Positions 29,245 through 38,748 of a stretch of DNA of 64,000 nucleotides are shown one piece after another. The stretch covers positions 1-64,000 of the forward strand of contig PDPG01000044.1 of assembly GCA_002747455.1 (NCBI GenBank), given 5' to 3'. Below the pieces are notes generated by a model, which was given only the letters and a program-made list of their open reading frames with translations, did no database searches and had not been told where the DNA came from. This DNA is from Pseudomonadota bacterium (GTDB taxonomy: Bacteria > Pseudomonadota > Gammaproteobacteria > Thiotrichales > Thiotrichaceae). Numbering within the stretch: the first letter of the stretch is position 1; each line of letters begins with the position of its first letter. The position numbers were made by a program, and so were the translations under genes.

Positions 29245-30291
29245 ATGATGCAAGAATACCGTATTGAAGCGTTGAATGAGATGGATGATAAAGCGCTTCA
29301 AGCACTGGACTGGAAAAACCTGAAGTGCCTGAACGGGCGATTGTTAGAGCTACATGCCGAAGGGGCTTTGGGTAATGATAAATTTGCAAAACTACCACGC
29401 AAGCCCATTCTGTGTATTGATCAGATTGAGCACATTGATGAAGATGGTATTGTGGCGTCCTTTGTATTTCCTGATGATGTGGCGAACTGGCCTTATCGCA
29501 CGGAGCAAACCCTGGAAATGTTGTTTCAGGATCAGCTGGATCAACTAGTCGGTTTTTGGGGGGCACGCAAGGCAGATGGGGTTGGCCGTGCTTTGTCATC
29601 CGGCGTGTGTATTTTACACCAGCCGCTGAATTTTGAGGCAGGCAAGCAAATCAGGTTTTCTCTGAGCCGTAAAAAGTGGGTAGTAAATCAGAGAACGGGT
29701 ACAGGTACAGCAATTTTCGATGGCGCAATTCTGGATGCTAACGACGGGGTAATCCTTGAAACCAAGAAGATAATCGTTGGTATTTTGTCGCCAGAGGAAA
29801 TTCATGTACTACGGGCTAAATATGGTGGCCAGTTAGGTGTGAGCAGTAGCTGTGATATCAGCACCTTATCAGATTTAGAGATTCCAATTTATGACCAAGG
29901 GACCCAGCGAATTGAAGAAAGTGAAGATGGCTTGACCGTGAATGCGACACAAGCAATTAGTCCTGAATTATGGCCATTGAGTTTTCATTTTAAAGGTGAT
30001 CCGGTGGTACCGGGTAACTTTGGTACACACGGCATGATTGCTTTGTTGAAAGAGGTGGCAGTGGAGAAATTTGGGTTGAACCAGCCCGTGTTTAAGTCTG
30101 TTTTTGCCAAAAAGTTTTCCGGCATGATTTTCGAAGATCCGAAGCAAATTCGTTTTGAATTGCTGGGTGTGAAGCAGCAGGATGATGGCTCGGTCATTGC
30201 GACACAGGCAAATTTATACCTGGAAGATTTAACGGGAAGCCTGCTGGTTGAGTCGCCGATTTATACGTTTAAGAAGTTGGTGGTTGTGTGA
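29245..30291 (+). CDS. FabA-like double-hotdog beta-hydroxyacyl dehydratase-type protein (PUFA-synthase-like dehydratase domain)
   Basis: 'FQDQLDQLVGFWGARKADGVGRALSSG' resembles the FabA 'DAMWQLVGFYLGW..GKGRAL' region; 'LSFHFKGDPVVPGNFGTHGMIALLKE' resembles the FabA 'CHFIGDPVMPGCLG' active site. Confidence 0.8.
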   Translation: MMQEYRIEALNEMDDKALQALDWKNLKCLNGRLLELHAEGALGNDKFAKLPRKPILCIDQIEHIDEDGIVASFVFPDDVANWPYRTEQTLEMLFQDQLDQLVGFWGARKADGVGRALSSGVCILHQPLNFEAGKQIRFSLSRKKWVVNQRTGTGTAIFDGAILDANDGVILETKKIIVGILSPEEIHVLRAKYGGQLGVSSSCDISTLSDLEIPIYDQGTQRIEESEDGLTVNATQAISPELWPLSFHFKGDPVVPGNFGTHGMIALLKEVAVEKFGLNQPVFKSVFAKKFSGMIFEDPKQIRFELLGVKQQDDGSVIATQANLYLEDLTGSLLVESPIYTFKKLVVV

Positions 30292-30401
30292 GGCTTTTGG
30301 TGGGCCTTTTGTCTAGTGATTGTTGATTGTTCAGAGGGTGGTACGTACTATTAAGCACCGTTATCAATAAAAATAAGCAATAAATAGGAAGCGTTATAGT
30401 A

Positions 30402-31280
30402 ATGAGTAATGAAAATAGCTACTTCGCAGATAATTCTGCTGCCTTGGATCAATTTGGTACTGTCCCAGACGCTCAGGCTGACGATGGAGGTATTAGTGAG
30501 ATATTGGATCAGATTAAGCAAAATAATGAAGCAAGCTCTTCTGTAGTGTCGAGGAATGTGATGGAAGGTGTCGTCGCCTCAGCTGAGCTTGATACAACTA
30601 CCGAATCTTCGGTGATCCATATGGATGATTTTCAACAGGAAGTTTGTAAAGAACAGGTGGCAACGAACATTGCGCCAGAGACATATGAGGCGTTCTCAGA
30701 AGAAAGTGTGGTAGCTGGCATGGACGCTGTAGAGGATGAGTACCTTGAATCTACCACTTCTGGAGTTGAAGAAAATAAGCCTGAAAAGAACACTGATCAG
30801 GCGGATAGGGATGTGAGCAGAGCAAATGATATGATCTTAGACTCTATTGCCATGATCAGAAATGCTAACCATACATATGCCAAAGCGCGCCAAGAGCTTG
30901 GATTAAAAATTCACCGTAAGCAAAGTCGTTGCCGCCAGCTTAAAGAGAGCTTGGGGGCGTTGGTAGTTGCAATGCCGCCAGAAGCCTCCAGAGAGCAAGA
31001 GCTAGCATCACAATCTAACTTGGTTCGCACTGTTAATTGTAAGCAAATTATTGAATGTGCGGAGGATATTCAGAGGCAGATCAAAGATGGAAACCAACCA
31101 GACCTTTGGCGTGTTGGTATTGGAAGAATTGAAAATGCGGTTGATGTACTAAAAACGCGAATGGAGTATATCGAGTTGCTCAAGGAACTCGGTGCGGATA
31201 TGGAGGAGTACAAAAGACTTCGTAAGGAGGAAGAAAATAATAAAATTCGATTTCAAAACTATCGAACCCTCTTCTCATAA
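30402..31280 (+). CDS. Hypothetical protein; C-terminal helical domain resembles that of the following NERD protein
   Basis: 292 aa; acidic N-terminus, helical C-terminus; 'NCKQIIECAEDIQRQ...MEYIELLKELGADMEEYK' aligns with 'NCQNIEKYTKDIKRH...LEYIQELKSLLAELDKAK' in the next ORF. Confidence 0.6.
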   Translation: MSNENSYFADNSAALDQFGTVPDAQADDGGISEILDQIKQNNEASSSVVSRNVMEGVVASAELDTTTESSVIHMDDFQQEVCKEQVATNIAPETYEAFSEESVVAGMDAVEDEYLESTTSGVEENKPEKNTDQADRDVSRANDMILDSIAMIRNANHTYAKARQELGLKIHRKQSRCRQLKESLGALVVAMPPEASREQELASQSNLVRTVNCKQIIECAEDIQRQIKDGNQPDLWRVGIGRIENAVDVLKTRMEYIELLKELGADMEEYKRLRKEEENNKIRFQNYRTLFS

Positions 31281-31388
31281 ACGATCATACAATAGGGTGC
31301 TGGGTTTCATTGCACTCCCTGTTACCCTGATTATTATATGCCTTGTTATTTTTTTGCTTAGCCACTAGTAGCAAGGCTTTCCCTGAGA

Positions 31389-31450
31389 GGCGTAAATATA
31401 TTTATCCCCCAATAATTGTATTTACGCCCCAAGAATAACTACAATTATTG
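31389..31450 (+). promoter_or_regulatory. Interleaved inverted repeats (H-type pseudoknot topology or dual operator) abutting the NERD-gene ribosome binding site
   Basis: A GGCGTAAATA (31389-31398), B CAATAATTGTA (31410-31420), A' TATTTACGCC (31419-31428), B' TACAATTATTG (31440-31450); GAGGAG SD begins at the end of B', ATG at 31460. Confidence 0.6.
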
Positions 31451-31459
31451 AGGAGTGTC

Positions 31460-32710
31460 ATGGCTACCCTTGTCCCCGAGAAGATACCAACAAGAGCAAG
31501 CTCTGGAGAAAAAAAGATATACAATCTCCTAAAGAGGCTACCAAAGGATTGTACAGTATTTTATGAACCCTTAATTAAGAATAGATGTCCCGACTTTGTG
31601 GTAGTGTCACCACGAATTGGTGTCAGTGTTATTGAGGTCAAGGACTGGGGTATCTCATATATCGAATGTGCGAGTAATAACACTGTTCATGTCAGGCATC
31701 ACAAAAAAGTAGAGGAAAGACAGAATCCTGCACGCCAGGCTAGTGGGTATCAGTTCGATCTATTGAATTTATTGAATAAGTCTGAGAAGGTTCGCTCAAT
31801 AGGGCAAGCTGATAAGTCATTTCCGGATAAACTAGTCTTTCCTGTTGGTTATGCTGTCTTGATGCCAAATTTAAAGAAAAGTGATGTTCAAGAAAAAGGT
31901 ATTGGTGGTATCTTTAGCGAGAAACATTATGGCTTTGAAGAAGATATTGAGCTATTAAAAAATAAGAATGCTCTTGAGATCGAACAGTTTTTATTAAAAA
32001 AGTTTCCGAAAAAATGGAAATTTAAGTTGCTAAGCCCAGAAAATGTTAATTGGATTAACGATGTTATCAATCCAGTTTTTAAAGTATCTAAGGTGAGCAA
32101 GAAGTCTTCTACTGATATAGTGAATGATAAGGTATCATCTGAAAATATAGAGAAAATAACTTCTGAAGGTGGTGACTTTTATGGGGAATATATACCGAAA
32201 AGTGTGTATTCAATAATTTCTGACTCGTTTTCTCAGCTAATAGAAAGTAACGTGGAGTCGCAGAAAAAAATAGAAAAGAAAAGGAAAGCCATTGAAGATT
32301 TGAAGCAACAAATTTCCATTGCGGAGATGTTGATTGGCGCTGATAACTCTACTAAGTTAAAACCTAATAGCTTGATTAACAATGAAAGAAATGATTTGAA
32401 AACATCCAAAAAATCACTGACTGATACTAACTGTCAGAACATTGAGAAGTATACCAAAGATATAAAGCGGCATACTAACTTGGATGATATTGATCAGGCT
32501 ATGGCTGCCTTTGAAAAAGTGAAGTTACATGCCGTGACTGCTGGTTTGAAATTGGAGTATATTCAAGAGCTTAAGTCACTTCTTGCGGAACTCGACAAGG
32601 CGAAATTATTCCGCTCAAAGCTGAATTCTGTTGTAGCTTTGTTAAATCCGGAGAAAGTAAGGAAACCGACTAAAATGGCTGAGAAAAAGTTAGCTGTAGT
32701 TAGCAGTTAA
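31460..32710 (+). CDS. NERD (nuclease-related) domain protein with C-terminal coiled coil (ATG at 31460)
   Basis: 'RASSGEKKIYNLLKRLPKDCTVFYEPLI...CPDFVVVSPRIGVSVIEVKDW'; no helicase domain fused. Confidence 0.8.
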   Translation: MATLVPEKIPTRASSGEKKIYNLLKRLPKDCTVFYEPLIKNRCPDFVVVSPRIGVSVIEVKDWGISYIECASNNTVHVRHHKKVEERQNPARQASGYQFDLLNLLNKSEKVRSIGQADKSFPDKLVFPVGYAVLMPNLKKSDVQEKGIGGIFSEKHYGFEEDIELLKNKNALEIEQFLLKKFPKKWKFKLLSPENVNWINDVINPVFKVSKVSKKSSTDIVNDKVSSENIEKITSEGGDFYGEYIPKSVYSIISDSFSQLIESNVESQKKIEKKRKAIEDLKQQISIAEMLIGADNSTKLKPNSLINNERNDLKTSKKSLTDTNCQNIEKYTKDIKRHTNLDDIDQAMAAFEKVKLHAVTAGLKLEYIQELKSLLAELDKAKLFRSKLNSVVALLNPEKVRKPTKMAEKKLAVVSS

Positions 32711-32750
32711 TTAAATTTTTAGAGTTTGTTCACTAAGAAACAAGAACACA

Positions 32751-32808
32751 GAAAGCCAGCACAGACCGCCGCAATCAGATATACGGCGGTGGCCCGCACT
32801 GGCTTTCT
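32751..32808. terminator. Nested hairpin between convergent NERD gene and aspS
   Basis: GAAAGCCAG ... CTGGCTTTC outer stem with inner ACCGCCG ... CGGCGGT. Confidence 0.7.
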
Positions 32809-32839
32809 TCTGAAACTTACCAGCTACGGAAGTTGGAAG

Positions 32840-34603
32840 TTATTCGGGCAGTTTAACCTGAATACTCAAGTCACGTAGTTGGGCGCGAGAGACTTCGGCA
32901 GGCGCATCAGTTAATGGACAAGCCGCTGTTTGGGTTTTAGGGAATGCAATGACATCACGAATGTTTTCTGTGCCAGTCATCAACATCACCAAACGATCCA
33001 GACCAAAGGCCAAACCACCCAGCGGAGGACAGCCATATTTTAGTGCATTCAGCAGGAAGCCAAACTTGCCCTGAGCTTCTTCTTCAGAAATTCCGAGGGT
33101 TTCAAAAGTAGCAGACTGCATCACCGGATTGTTAATACGAATTGAGCCACCGCCCACTTCGTAGCCATTGATCACCATATCATACGCATCTGACAGAGCC
33201 TCAGCCGGATTTTCTTTCAACGCCTCAACCGAGCAGCTAGGCGCAGTGAATGGGTGGTGCAACGCTTGATAACGTGCAGTTTTATCATCCCATTCAAACA
33301 TTGGGAACTTCACAATCCACAGAGGCGCCCAGTCGCCAACCAGCAAGTTGCGGTCTTTTGCCAGTTGTTCACGTAGCGCACCGAGTGCATCGTTGACGAT
33401 TTTTGCCTTATCGGCACCGAAGAAAACCAGGTCGCCATCTTCTGCGCCAACACGCTCCATAATGCCCATGGCAACATCATCAGGCAGGAATTTCAGAATT
33501 GGAGATTGTAGTCCTGCGACACCATCGGCCAATGCATTGACCTTAATGTATGCCAGACCACGAGCACCGTAGCGACTAACAAACTTGGTGTAAGCATCAA
33601 TATCTTTGCGGCTTAATTCACCACCCTGAGGCAAGCGCAGTGCGGCGACACGAGACTTTGGATCATTAGCAGGCGCTGAGAAGACCTTGAATTCCACATC
33701 TTTCATTAAGTCGGCAACGTCAACAAGTTCCAGTGGGTTGCGCATGTCGGGCTTGTCGGAACCAAAGCGACGCATTGCCTCTGCATAATCCATGCGCGGC
33801 AACTTTTCAGGGAAGTTTACATCCAGCACTTCCTTGAACATCTTGCGGATCATGTTCTCCATCATGTCCATCACATCATCTGCCTCAACAAATGACATCT
33901 CGACATCTACCTGCGTAAATTCAGGCTGGCGGTCTGCGCGTAAATCCTCGTCGCGGAAGCAGCGAACAATTTGGTAGTACCGATCCATGCCCCCCATCAT
34001 CAGCAACTGCTTAAATAACTGAGGTGACTGCGGTAGTGCGAAGAAGCTGCCCGGATGGGTACGACTAGGAACCAGGTAGTCGCGTGCACCTTCTGGTGTG
34101 GCTTTTGTCAGCACAGGGGTTTCAACTTCCAGGAAGTCGTTATCTTCCAGATAGTGACGCATGATGGATATCATCTTGGCGCGGGTACGCATCCGCTGCT
34201 GCATTTCTGGACGGCGCAGGTCAACGTAACGGTACTTTAAACGAACATCTTCACCAACATTATCATCCAACTGGAATGGTGGTGTTTCAGAGGCACTTAG
34301 TACCTCAAAATCTGTAGTAATAATTTCGATTTTACCGCTGCGTAATTTATCGTTCACCGTCCCTTCTAAACGTGGCTTAACCACGCCAGTGACTTTAAGG
34401 ATATGTTCATTACGGGTACGCTCGGCTTTTTCAAAATTCTCCGCATGATCTGGGTTGACAACAACCTGTACTAGTCCTTCGCTATCGCGTAAGTCGATAA
34501 AGATCACGCCACCGTGGTCACGGCGACTATTGACCCAACCGCAAACGGTTACTGTTTGTTCTAATAATGTTTCGTCAACGTGTCCGCAATGATGGCTGCG
34601 CAT
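32840..34603 (-). CDS. aspS: Aspartate--tRNA ligase
   Basis: 587 aa; '[48 protein letters not shown]', '[23 protein letters not shown]'. Confidence 0.97.
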   Translation of the reverse strand: MRSHHCGHVDETLLEQTVTVCGWVNSRRDHGGVIFIDLRDSEGLVQVVVNPDHAENFEKAERTRNEHILKVTGVVKPRLEGTVNDKLRSGKIEIITTDFEVLSASETPPFQLDDNVGEDVRLKYRYVDLRRPEMQQRMRTRAKMISIMRHYLEDNDFLEVETPVLTKATPEGARDYLVPSRTHPGSFFALPQSPQLFKQLLMMGGMDRYYQIVRCFRDEDLRADRQPEFTQVDVEMSFVEADDVMDMMENMIRKMFKEVLDVNFPEKLPRMDYAEAMRRFGSDKPDMRNPLELVDVADLMKDVEFKVFSAPANDPKSRVAALRLPQGGELSRKDIDAYTKFVSRYGARGLAYIKVNALADGVAGLQSPILKFLPDDVAMGIMERVGAEDGDLVFFGADKAKIVNDALGALREQLAKDRNLLVGDWAPLWIVKFPMFEWDDKTARYQALHHPFTAPSCSVEALKENPAEALSDAYDMVINGYEVGGGSIRINNPVMQSATFETLGISEEEAQGKFGFLLNALKYGCPPLGGLAFGLDRLVMLMTGTENIRDVIAFPKTQTAACPLTDAPAEVSRAQLRDLSIQVKLPE

Positions 34604-34803
34604 AATAATTATCCAAATCTAAGGCTAAACTAAAGAGCGGGAATGTTAAGCGTTGTGGTGAATTGACGCAAGTATCATAGCCATTGGCAAAGCCGTTCGG
34701 AGGCAATTTGTTGCCTTGCGTTTTTAATGAGCTTGCCAAATCACTGTGTTATTATGGACAATCGCTCGGAGCTGGTCGATTATCAGGGAATTCAGGGAAA
34801 TTA

Positions 34804-35586
34804 ATGAGTAGAGTCATTGCAGTCGCTAACCAGAAAGGCGGCGTAGGTAAAACAACCACTAGCGTTAACCTAGCCGCATCATTGCACGCCGTGAAGCGCA
34901 GCGTTTTGCTGATTGATATGGACCCTCAGGGGAATGCGACCACAGGTTTGGGGCTTGATAAGCATAACCCTGTGACACCGCTAAGTGATGTATTGGTGGG
35001 GGATGGCAGTATCAAAAATGCTATTCAGCAGATTCCTGATACTCGTATGAGTGCTGTATCAGGCGGCCCTGATCTGACGATCGCAGAAGTTCAGTTAATG
35101 GGGATGGATGAGCGGGAATATCGTCTGGAGACAGCCCTGCGTTCAGTGCGTAATGACTATGATTACGTGATCATAGATTGCCCACCATCGCTCAATATGT
35201 TGACAGTAAATGCCTTGGTCGCGGCAGATGCTGTGCTGATCCCAATGCAGTGTGAGTATTATGCAATGGAGGGATTATCGGCACTTATTCGCACCATTGA
35301 CACGATTCGTGCTGCCGCCAATCCTGATTTGCACATCTGCGGATTATTGAGAACGATGTATGACCCTCGTAGTAATCTGGTGCGTGATGTCTCGCGTGAG
35401 CTGCTGGAGGTTTTCAAGGATAAGGTTTACAACACGGCTATTCCTCGTAATGTGCGTTTGGCAGAAGCACCGAGCTACGGTGTGCCTGTATTGATGTATG
35501 ATCAAAAATCCCGCGGCGCTTTAGCTTATCTGGCGTTGGCTGCTGAGATATTACGAAAAGACTCTGAGAAAATGGTCGCAGCGTGA
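34804..35586 (+). CDS. parA: Chromosome partitioning ATPase ParA (ATG at 34804)
   Basis: 'MSRVIAVANQKGGVGKTTTSVNLAASL', 'VLLIDMDPQGNATTGLG', 'VIIDCPPSL'. Confidence 0.95.
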   Translation: MSRVIAVANQKGGVGKTTTSVNLAASLHAVKRSVLLIDMDPQGNATTGLGLDKHNPVTPLSDVLVGDGSIKNAIQQIPDTRMSAVSGGPDLTIAEVQLMGMDEREYRLETALRSVRNDYDYVIIDCPPSLNMLTVNALVAADAVLIPMQCEYYAMEGLSALIRTIDTIRAAANPDLHICGLLRTMYDPRSNLVRDVSRELLEVFKDKVYNTAIPRNVRLAEAPSYGVPVLMYDQKSRGALAYLALAAEILRKDSEKMVAA

Positions 35587-36467
35587 TGGAAAATAACAAA
35601 ATGGCAAGAAAGTCTGGATTGGGTGATCGTGGCCTGAATATGTTGCTAAGTTCTGGGGCAACGGAGAAAAAAAGTTTACAGGATGGTGAATTAAAAAAGC
35701 TGCCTGTGGAAAAAATTTGTCGCGGTGAGTACCAACCGCGCACCAGTATGGATCCTGCTGGTTTACAGGAGCTTGCGGAGTCGATTAAAACGCAGGGAGT
35801 CATTCAGCCGGTGGTTGTTCGTCGTTTGGATGATGGGCGGTACGAGCTTATTGCCGGCGAGCGTCGTTGGCGTGCTGCACAGATCGCCGGTTTGCATGAG
35901 CTGCCTGCACTGGTGCGTAAAATATCAGATCAGACCGCAGCTGCGATGTCGCTGATCGAAAATATCCAGCGTGAAGACTTGAGTCCCTTAGAAGAAGCGC
36001 AGGCGATGAATCGCCTGATTCTGGAGTTTGGTTTGACACATCAACAAACGGCTGAATCCGTTGGGCGCTCCCGCTCAGCGATTACCAATACGTTGCGCTT
36101 GCTGGAGCTTGAGTCAGGTACTAAGGCGTTGCTTGATTCTCGTGAGCTGAATATGGGGCATGCGCGGGCACTGTTAATGCTGAAAGAAGACGTGCAAACA
36201 GAAGCTGCTCAAAAGGTGGCGCGCAGCCAGATGTCCGTTAGAGATACGGAAAAACTAGTTAAGCACATTTTAGAGGTTCAGGCAGGAAAGGTGAAACCTA
36301 AGAGTGCTCCCAAAAAAGCAATAGAAGTGCAAAAGCTCGAACAATCTTTGTCCGAAAAGTTAGGGGCTGGTGTAGCAATTCAATATAACAGTCGGGGTAA
36401 GGGTAAGCTGGTGATTGAGTACAATAACCTTGATGAATTAGACGGTATTTTGCAGCATATTCAATAA
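35583..36467 (+). CDS. parB: Chromosome partitioning protein ParB
   Basis: 294 aa; 'GEYQPRTSMDPAGLQELAESIKTQGVIQPVVVRR', 'ELIAGERRWRAAQIAGL', HTH 'QQTAESVGRSRSAITNTLRLL'. Confidence 0.95.
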   Translation: MMENNKMARKSGLGDRGLNMLLSSGATEKKSLQDGELKKLPVEKICRGEYQPRTSMDPAGLQELAESIKTQGVIQPVVVRRLDDGRYELIAGERRWRAAQIAGLHELPALVRKISDQTAAAMSLIENIQREDLSPLEEAQAMNRLILEFGLTHQQTAESVGRSRSAITNTLRLLELESGTKALLDSRELNMGHARALLMLKEDVQTEAAQKVARSQMSVRDTEKLVKHILEVQAGKVKPKSAPKKAIEVQKLEQSLSEKLGAGVAIQYNSRGKGKLVIEYNNLDELDGILQHIQ

Positions 36468-36565
36468 TCTAGCGGCGAGTGTGGCTTTCTGTATCCGTTC
36501 AAGGTGTGATTCCGTGATAGTGCTGCGCGCTTGCTTGGTTTGCGACGTTGAGCCAAGTTTTTAGA

Positions 36566-36647
36566 AAACCTATAAGAAACTGATTGCTTTCTAGTGTGAT
36601 ATAGGTTTCAATTCAGAATCTAGTTCGCCGCAGACGCGGCATTTTTT
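36566..36647 (+). promoter_or_regulatory. Structured 5' leader of the cold-shock gene: long hairpin followed by terminator-like hairpin
   Basis: AAACCTATA (36566-36574)/TATAGGTTT (36600-36608) with inner AGAAA/TTTCT; then GCCGC-AGAC-GCGGC-A-T6 (36627-36647), 14 nt before ATG 36662. Confidence 0.5.
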
Positions 36648-36661
36648 ACAAGAGAAGTAAT

Positions 36662-36871
36662 ATGTCAAATCAAGTACAAGGCACCGTTAAGTGGTTTAAT
36701 GATGAAAAAGGTTTCGGTTTCATCGAGCAGGAAGGCGGTAAAGATGTATTCGTACATTTTTCAGCAATTAACGGTGAAGGTCGTAAAACGCTACATGACG
36801 GCCAGAGTGTCACAATGGAAGTAACCCAGGGACAGAAGGGTCCTCAGGCAGAAAACGTTACACCATTGTAA
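36662..36871 (+). CDS. Cold-shock protein (CspA family)
   Basis: 69 aa; '[30 protein letters not shown]'. Confidence 0.97.
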   Translation: MSNQVQGTVKWFNDEKGFGFIEQEGGKDVFVHFSAINGEGRKTLHDGQSVTMEVTQGQKGPQAENVTPL

Positions 36872-36886
36872 TTCGAATTCTGTGAC

Positions 36887-36917
36887 CAAAAAGGGAGGCT
36901 TCGGCCTCCCTTTTTGT
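36887..36917. terminator. Intrinsic terminator, bidirectional, between the csp gene and suhB
   Basis: AAAAAGGGAGGC-TTCG-GCCTCCCTTTTT. Confidence 0.92.
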
Positions 36918-36940
36918 TTATCCAGAGCCGCTAAAGAATC

Positions 36941-37840
36941 CTATTTCTTAGTCTTCCCAGACAGCGATAATGTTGCCTTTGCCGGTTTCTGAGTGTTCTT
37001 GGCGGCCTTTTCGACAGTAGCAACATTCATTCTTTGTGGTACAGATGATTTTTCGATAACAGGGTGGATACGTTTTAGCATCTCTTTGAAAATCTTGGGG
37101 TTAGCCGCGACAACATGCCCGCTCTCCATATAGCTTGTGCCACCTTGCAAGTCCCCGATCAGACCTCCGGCCTCCTGGATCAATAACAATCCAGCAGCGA
37201 GATCCCAAGGATTCAGGTCAAACTCCCAAAAGCCATCATAACGACCTGCAGCAACATAGGCCAAGTCCAGGGCGGCTGAGCCTTGGCGACGTACCCCAGC
37301 TGTATCCGGTAACAGGGCTTTCATGGTGTCCAGATAGGTATCCAGCATGTGGACATGGCGCTCCTTGAATGGAATGCCAGTGGCTAACAAGGCATCATTC
37401 ATGGTGCGGCGTGAGGAAACACGAATGCGTCGGTTATTCAAACGAGCGCCTTCGCCACGGCTGGCCGTAAATAGCTCATCCAAGGTGGGATCGTAAATGA
37501 CACCATGTTCCAGGCGGCCTTTATACATGACGGCAATTGATACAGAAAAGTGGGGGATGCCGTACAAAAAGTTAGTGGTACCATCCAGAGGATCAATTAG
37601 CCATTGATAATCCGCATCAGGATTGATAGCACTGCCTTCTTCGCCGATAATACCGTGATCAGGATAGGCTCGTTGCAGTGCGGCACTAATGTCCGCTTCT
37701 ACCGTGAGGTCTACTTCTGATACAAAATCATTCTTCTCTTTCCTGTCGATCATTAACTGATCCAGGCGCTGAGTGTGTTGTCTGATATATTTTCCTGCTT
37801 TTAGAGCAGCCGCAGTGGCGGTATTGAGCATAGGGTGCAT
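36941..37840 (-). CDS. suhB: Inositol monophosphatase SuhB
   Basis: 299 aa; 'IIGEEGSAINPDADYQWLIDPLDGTTNFLYGIPHFSVSIAV', 'WDLAAGLLLIQEAGG'. Confidence 0.95.
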   Translation of the reverse strand: MHPMLNTATAAALKAGKYIRQHTQRLDQLMIDRKEKNDFVSEVDLTVEADISAALQRAYPDHGIIGEEGSAINPDADYQWLIDPLDGTTNFLYGIPHFSVSIAVMYKGRLEHGVIYDPTLDELFTASRGEGARLNNRRIRVSSRRTMNDALLATGIPFKERHVHMLDTYLDTMKALLPDTAGVRRQGSAALDLAYVAAGRYDGFWEFDLNPWDLAAGLLLIQEAGGLIGDLQGGTSYMESGHVVAANPKIFKEMLKRIHPVIEKSSVPQRMNVATVEKAAKNTQKPAKATLSLSGKTKK

Positions 37841-37890
37841 GGTGTATGACTTTGGTAAACTTCAATGATTGGCGCGCAGGATAGCAGATT

Positions 37891-38664
37891 ATGAGCTTGA
37901 GCAATATCCGAATCGTATTAATTCAAACATCACACCCCGGAAATATTGGCTCGGCAGCCCGTGCGATGAAAACAATGGGACTGAGTGACCTGTGTCTGGT
38001 TAATCCATCACGCTTTCCCGATGAGCAGGCTCGTGCAATGGCATCTGGTGCGGATGATGTATTGCAGCAGGCATCGGTGGTGTCTAGCCTGTCCGAAGCT
38101 GTGGCGGATTGTCAGCATATTGTCGGCACCAGTGCCCGATCACAGCGAACATTGCGCTGGCAATTACTGGAGCCACGGGAGTGCGGCGTGTTTGCCGCCG
38201 ATAGTGCTGCCAAAGGTAAAGTGGCGATTGTCTTTGGGCGTGAGCGTACCGGCCTGACCAATGAGGAGCTAGAGCTGTGTCATCGACTGGTTCATATCCC
38301 CAGTAACCCCGATTATTGTTCACTAAATGTTGCTTCCGCCGTACAAATTCTAAGTTATGAATGTCGAGTAGCGGCATTGGGTCGCCAAAAATCCGAGGGT
38401 GAAGAGATACCACAGGTGCCTTTGGGGGCTGATTCGCTGGAAGAAGAATTGGTGAGTGCCGAGGCGATGGAAGGGTTTTACCAGCAACTTGAGCAGTTAA
38501 TGATTGAAACTGACTTTCTGGATCCGGAAAATCCGCGCTATCTTATGCGCCGCATGCGTCGTTTATACGGGCGGACTCAGATCACAAAGAGCGAGCTGAA
38601 TTTACTGCGGGGGTCTTTATCGGCATTTCAGGGGCGAAAGTTCCAGCGACGCGAGAAAAAGTAG
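37891..38664 (+). CDS. trmJ: tRNA (Cm32/Um32) methyltransferase TrmJ
   Basis: 257 aa; 'IRIVLIQTSHPGNIGSAARAMKTMGLSDLCLVNP', 'IVFGRERTGLTNEEL', 'SLNVASAVQILSYE'; divergent from suhB. Confidence 0.95.
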   Translation: MSLSNIRIVLIQTSHPGNIGSAARAMKTMGLSDLCLVNPSRFPDEQARAMASGADDVLQQASVVSSLSEAVADCQHIVGTSARSQRTLRWQLLEPRECGVFAADSAAKGKVAIVFGRERTGLTNEELELCHRLVHIPSNPDYCSLNVASAVQILSYECRVAALGRQKSEGEEIPQVPLGADSLEEELVSAEAMEGFYQQLEQLMIETDFLDPENPRYLMRRMRRLYGRTQITKSELNLLRGSLSAFQGRKFQRREKK

Positions 38665-38748
38665 GCATTATCTGGCCAGTGTTGATTCCGTAGTAAAGGC
38701 CGGTAGTATGCGTATCCCAAATAAAGAACGGATTTTCAGGAAAACAAA

